From Pedobacter sp. UBA1654 (GTDB taxonomy: Bacteria > Bacteroidota > Bacteroidia > Sphingobacteriales > Sphingobacteriaceae): DNA of 6,837 bases. Positions 6,229-6,837 of the stretch are shown here, piece by piece (within the stretch, counting starts at the first letter, position 1; every line of letters begins with the position of its first letter). The stretch lies in contig DCLG01000030.1 of NCBI GenBank assembly GCA_002320935.1, positions 49,448 to 56,284 of the forward strand, written 5' to 3'. Made by a program: the position numbers and the translations under genes. Under the pieces are notes generated by a model. It did no database searches, was not told where the DNA came from, and worked only from the letters and a program-made list of their open reading frames with translations.

Positions 6229-6243
6229 CGCAAAATTGAAAAT

Positions 6244-6837
6244 ATGAGAAATTATACGCGATCCCTGCTTTTGAGTCTTTTTGCGATGCTGGTCTTCAAT
6301 GCATGTAAAAAAGAAATTATCTATGTTGAAAAGGAGCCTGTTATACTAGACAGTACAGCAGCCCGTTTTTTGAGTTTTCAACTGAAGGTTGATGATAACC
6401 ATGAATTTATCAATAATGACGTAAGCTTCAATATTCAGGATGAGGTGATTACCGCAAGGATTCCGTACTATACGAATCTTAAGAAAATTAAGGCGAGCTT
6501 CCAAACAGAAGCGGATTCTGTATTTGTAAATGGCGTTGCGCAGGTAAGTGGTGAAACCGTAAATGACTTCTCCAAACCAGTAACTTATAAGCTGGTTGAC
6601 AAACATGGCAGGGTAAAAAACTACACGCTGCAGCTTACTAATTTTACGGGTCTGCCGGTTGTTCGCATTTACACAGAATCGGGCAAACCTGTCGATAAAA
6701 AAGAGGACTACCTGAAAGCAGATATTCTGATTGACGGTGCAGGTCAATTTGCGGACTATACCGGCAAGATGAAGATCAAAGGGCGGGGCAATTCTACCTG
6801 GATGCTTCCAAAGAAGCCTTATAAGATGAAGTTTGAT
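6244..6837 (+). CDS. CotH-kinase family lipoprotein (N-terminal 198 residues, cut by window end)
   Basis: Seen: the ATG at 6244 opens a frame that runs to the last base of the window (198 codons). Residues 5-21 are a lipoprotein signal with lipobox FNAC, lipidated cysteine C21, followed by KKE. Residues 40-133 form a beta-rich immunoglobulin-like module containing VFVNGVAQVSGETVNDF and PVTYKLVDKHG, a pattern common in Bacteroidota surface lipoproteins. From residue 138 (LPVVRIYTESG) the CotH region begins, with the hallmark GKMKIKGRGNSTW and KKPYKMKFD at the cut end. Known: CotH-type domains are protein-kinase-like; Bacillus CotH phosphorylates spore-coat proteins. In Bacteroidota the role of such lipoproteins is largely unknown. 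The catalytic residues lie beyond the window and cannot be judged. No Shine-Dalgarno is present. It is divergent from the FAD/AEC operon. Confidence 0.87.
   Translation, partial: MRNYTRSLLLSLFAMLVFNACKKEIIYVEKEPVILDSTAARFLSFQLKVDDNHEFINNDVSFNIQDEVITARIPYYTNLKKIKASFQTEADSVFVNGVAQVSGETVNDFSKPVTYKLVDKHGRVKNYTLQLTNFTGLPVVRIYTESGKPVDKKEDYLKADILIDGAGQFADYTGKMKIKGRGNSTWMLPKKPYKMKFD

Noticed and set aside
6346..6747. A 133-codon minus-strand frame
   Set aside because: It is antisense to the CotH-family lipoprotein, whose signal peptide and GRGNSTW motif are unmistakable.

Overview
The window looks like a chromosomal segment of a Bacteroidota bacterium, most likely a Sphingobacteriaceae/Pedobacter-type organism. 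The evidence is a SusC/RagA-type TonB-linked receptor with an N-terminal carboxypeptidase-regulatory-like domain, several lipoproteins with a CKK start to the mature chain, promoters resembling the Bacteroidota -7 element TAnnTTTG, and a general lack of Shine-Dalgarno sequences (one clear exception, at 4557-4561). Taxonomy is inferred from these traits only.

Layout. Minus strand, 1-1052: the first 350 codons of a SusC/RagA-family outer-membrane receptor, whose 3' end lies beyond position 1. A strong intrinsic terminator (1202-1228) separates it from the gene upstream, a 414-residue lipoprotein (1237-2481) that matches the beta-propeller zinc metallochaperone AztD in its key motifs. Further upstream on the same strand is a small exported His/Cys-rich protein of DUF2946 type (2716-3063). 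Divergent from it is a Fur-family repressor (3200-3619). Two perfect dyads lie in the divergent control region: 3068-3084 just before the small exported protein, and 3166-3185 on top of the repressor's own predicted -7 element. Genes 2716-3619 plus the AztD-like gene read as a metal-responsive, probably zinc, uptake/chaperone locus with a Zur-like regulator. The SusC receptor may be its outer-membrane partner, but the terminator between them means this is only an inference.

Convergent with the repressor is a tight two-gene minus-strand operon: a YdhS/COG4529-type FAD/NAD(P)-binding protein (4543-6060) followed by an AEC-family membrane transporter (3642-4550). Their stop and start codons overlap by 8 bases. 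Substrate and reaction are unknown for both. Divergent from it, on the plus strand, begins a lipoprotein of the CotH-kinase family (6244 onward, cut by the window end), with a perfect TACTTTTG -7 element and a 12-bp palindrome over its predicted transcription start.

No tRNA, rRNA, CRISPR array or intact insertion sequence was seen. The 234-bp gap 2482-2715 holds two closely spaced perfect hairpins that could be a dispersed repeat or a leader/regulatory structure.
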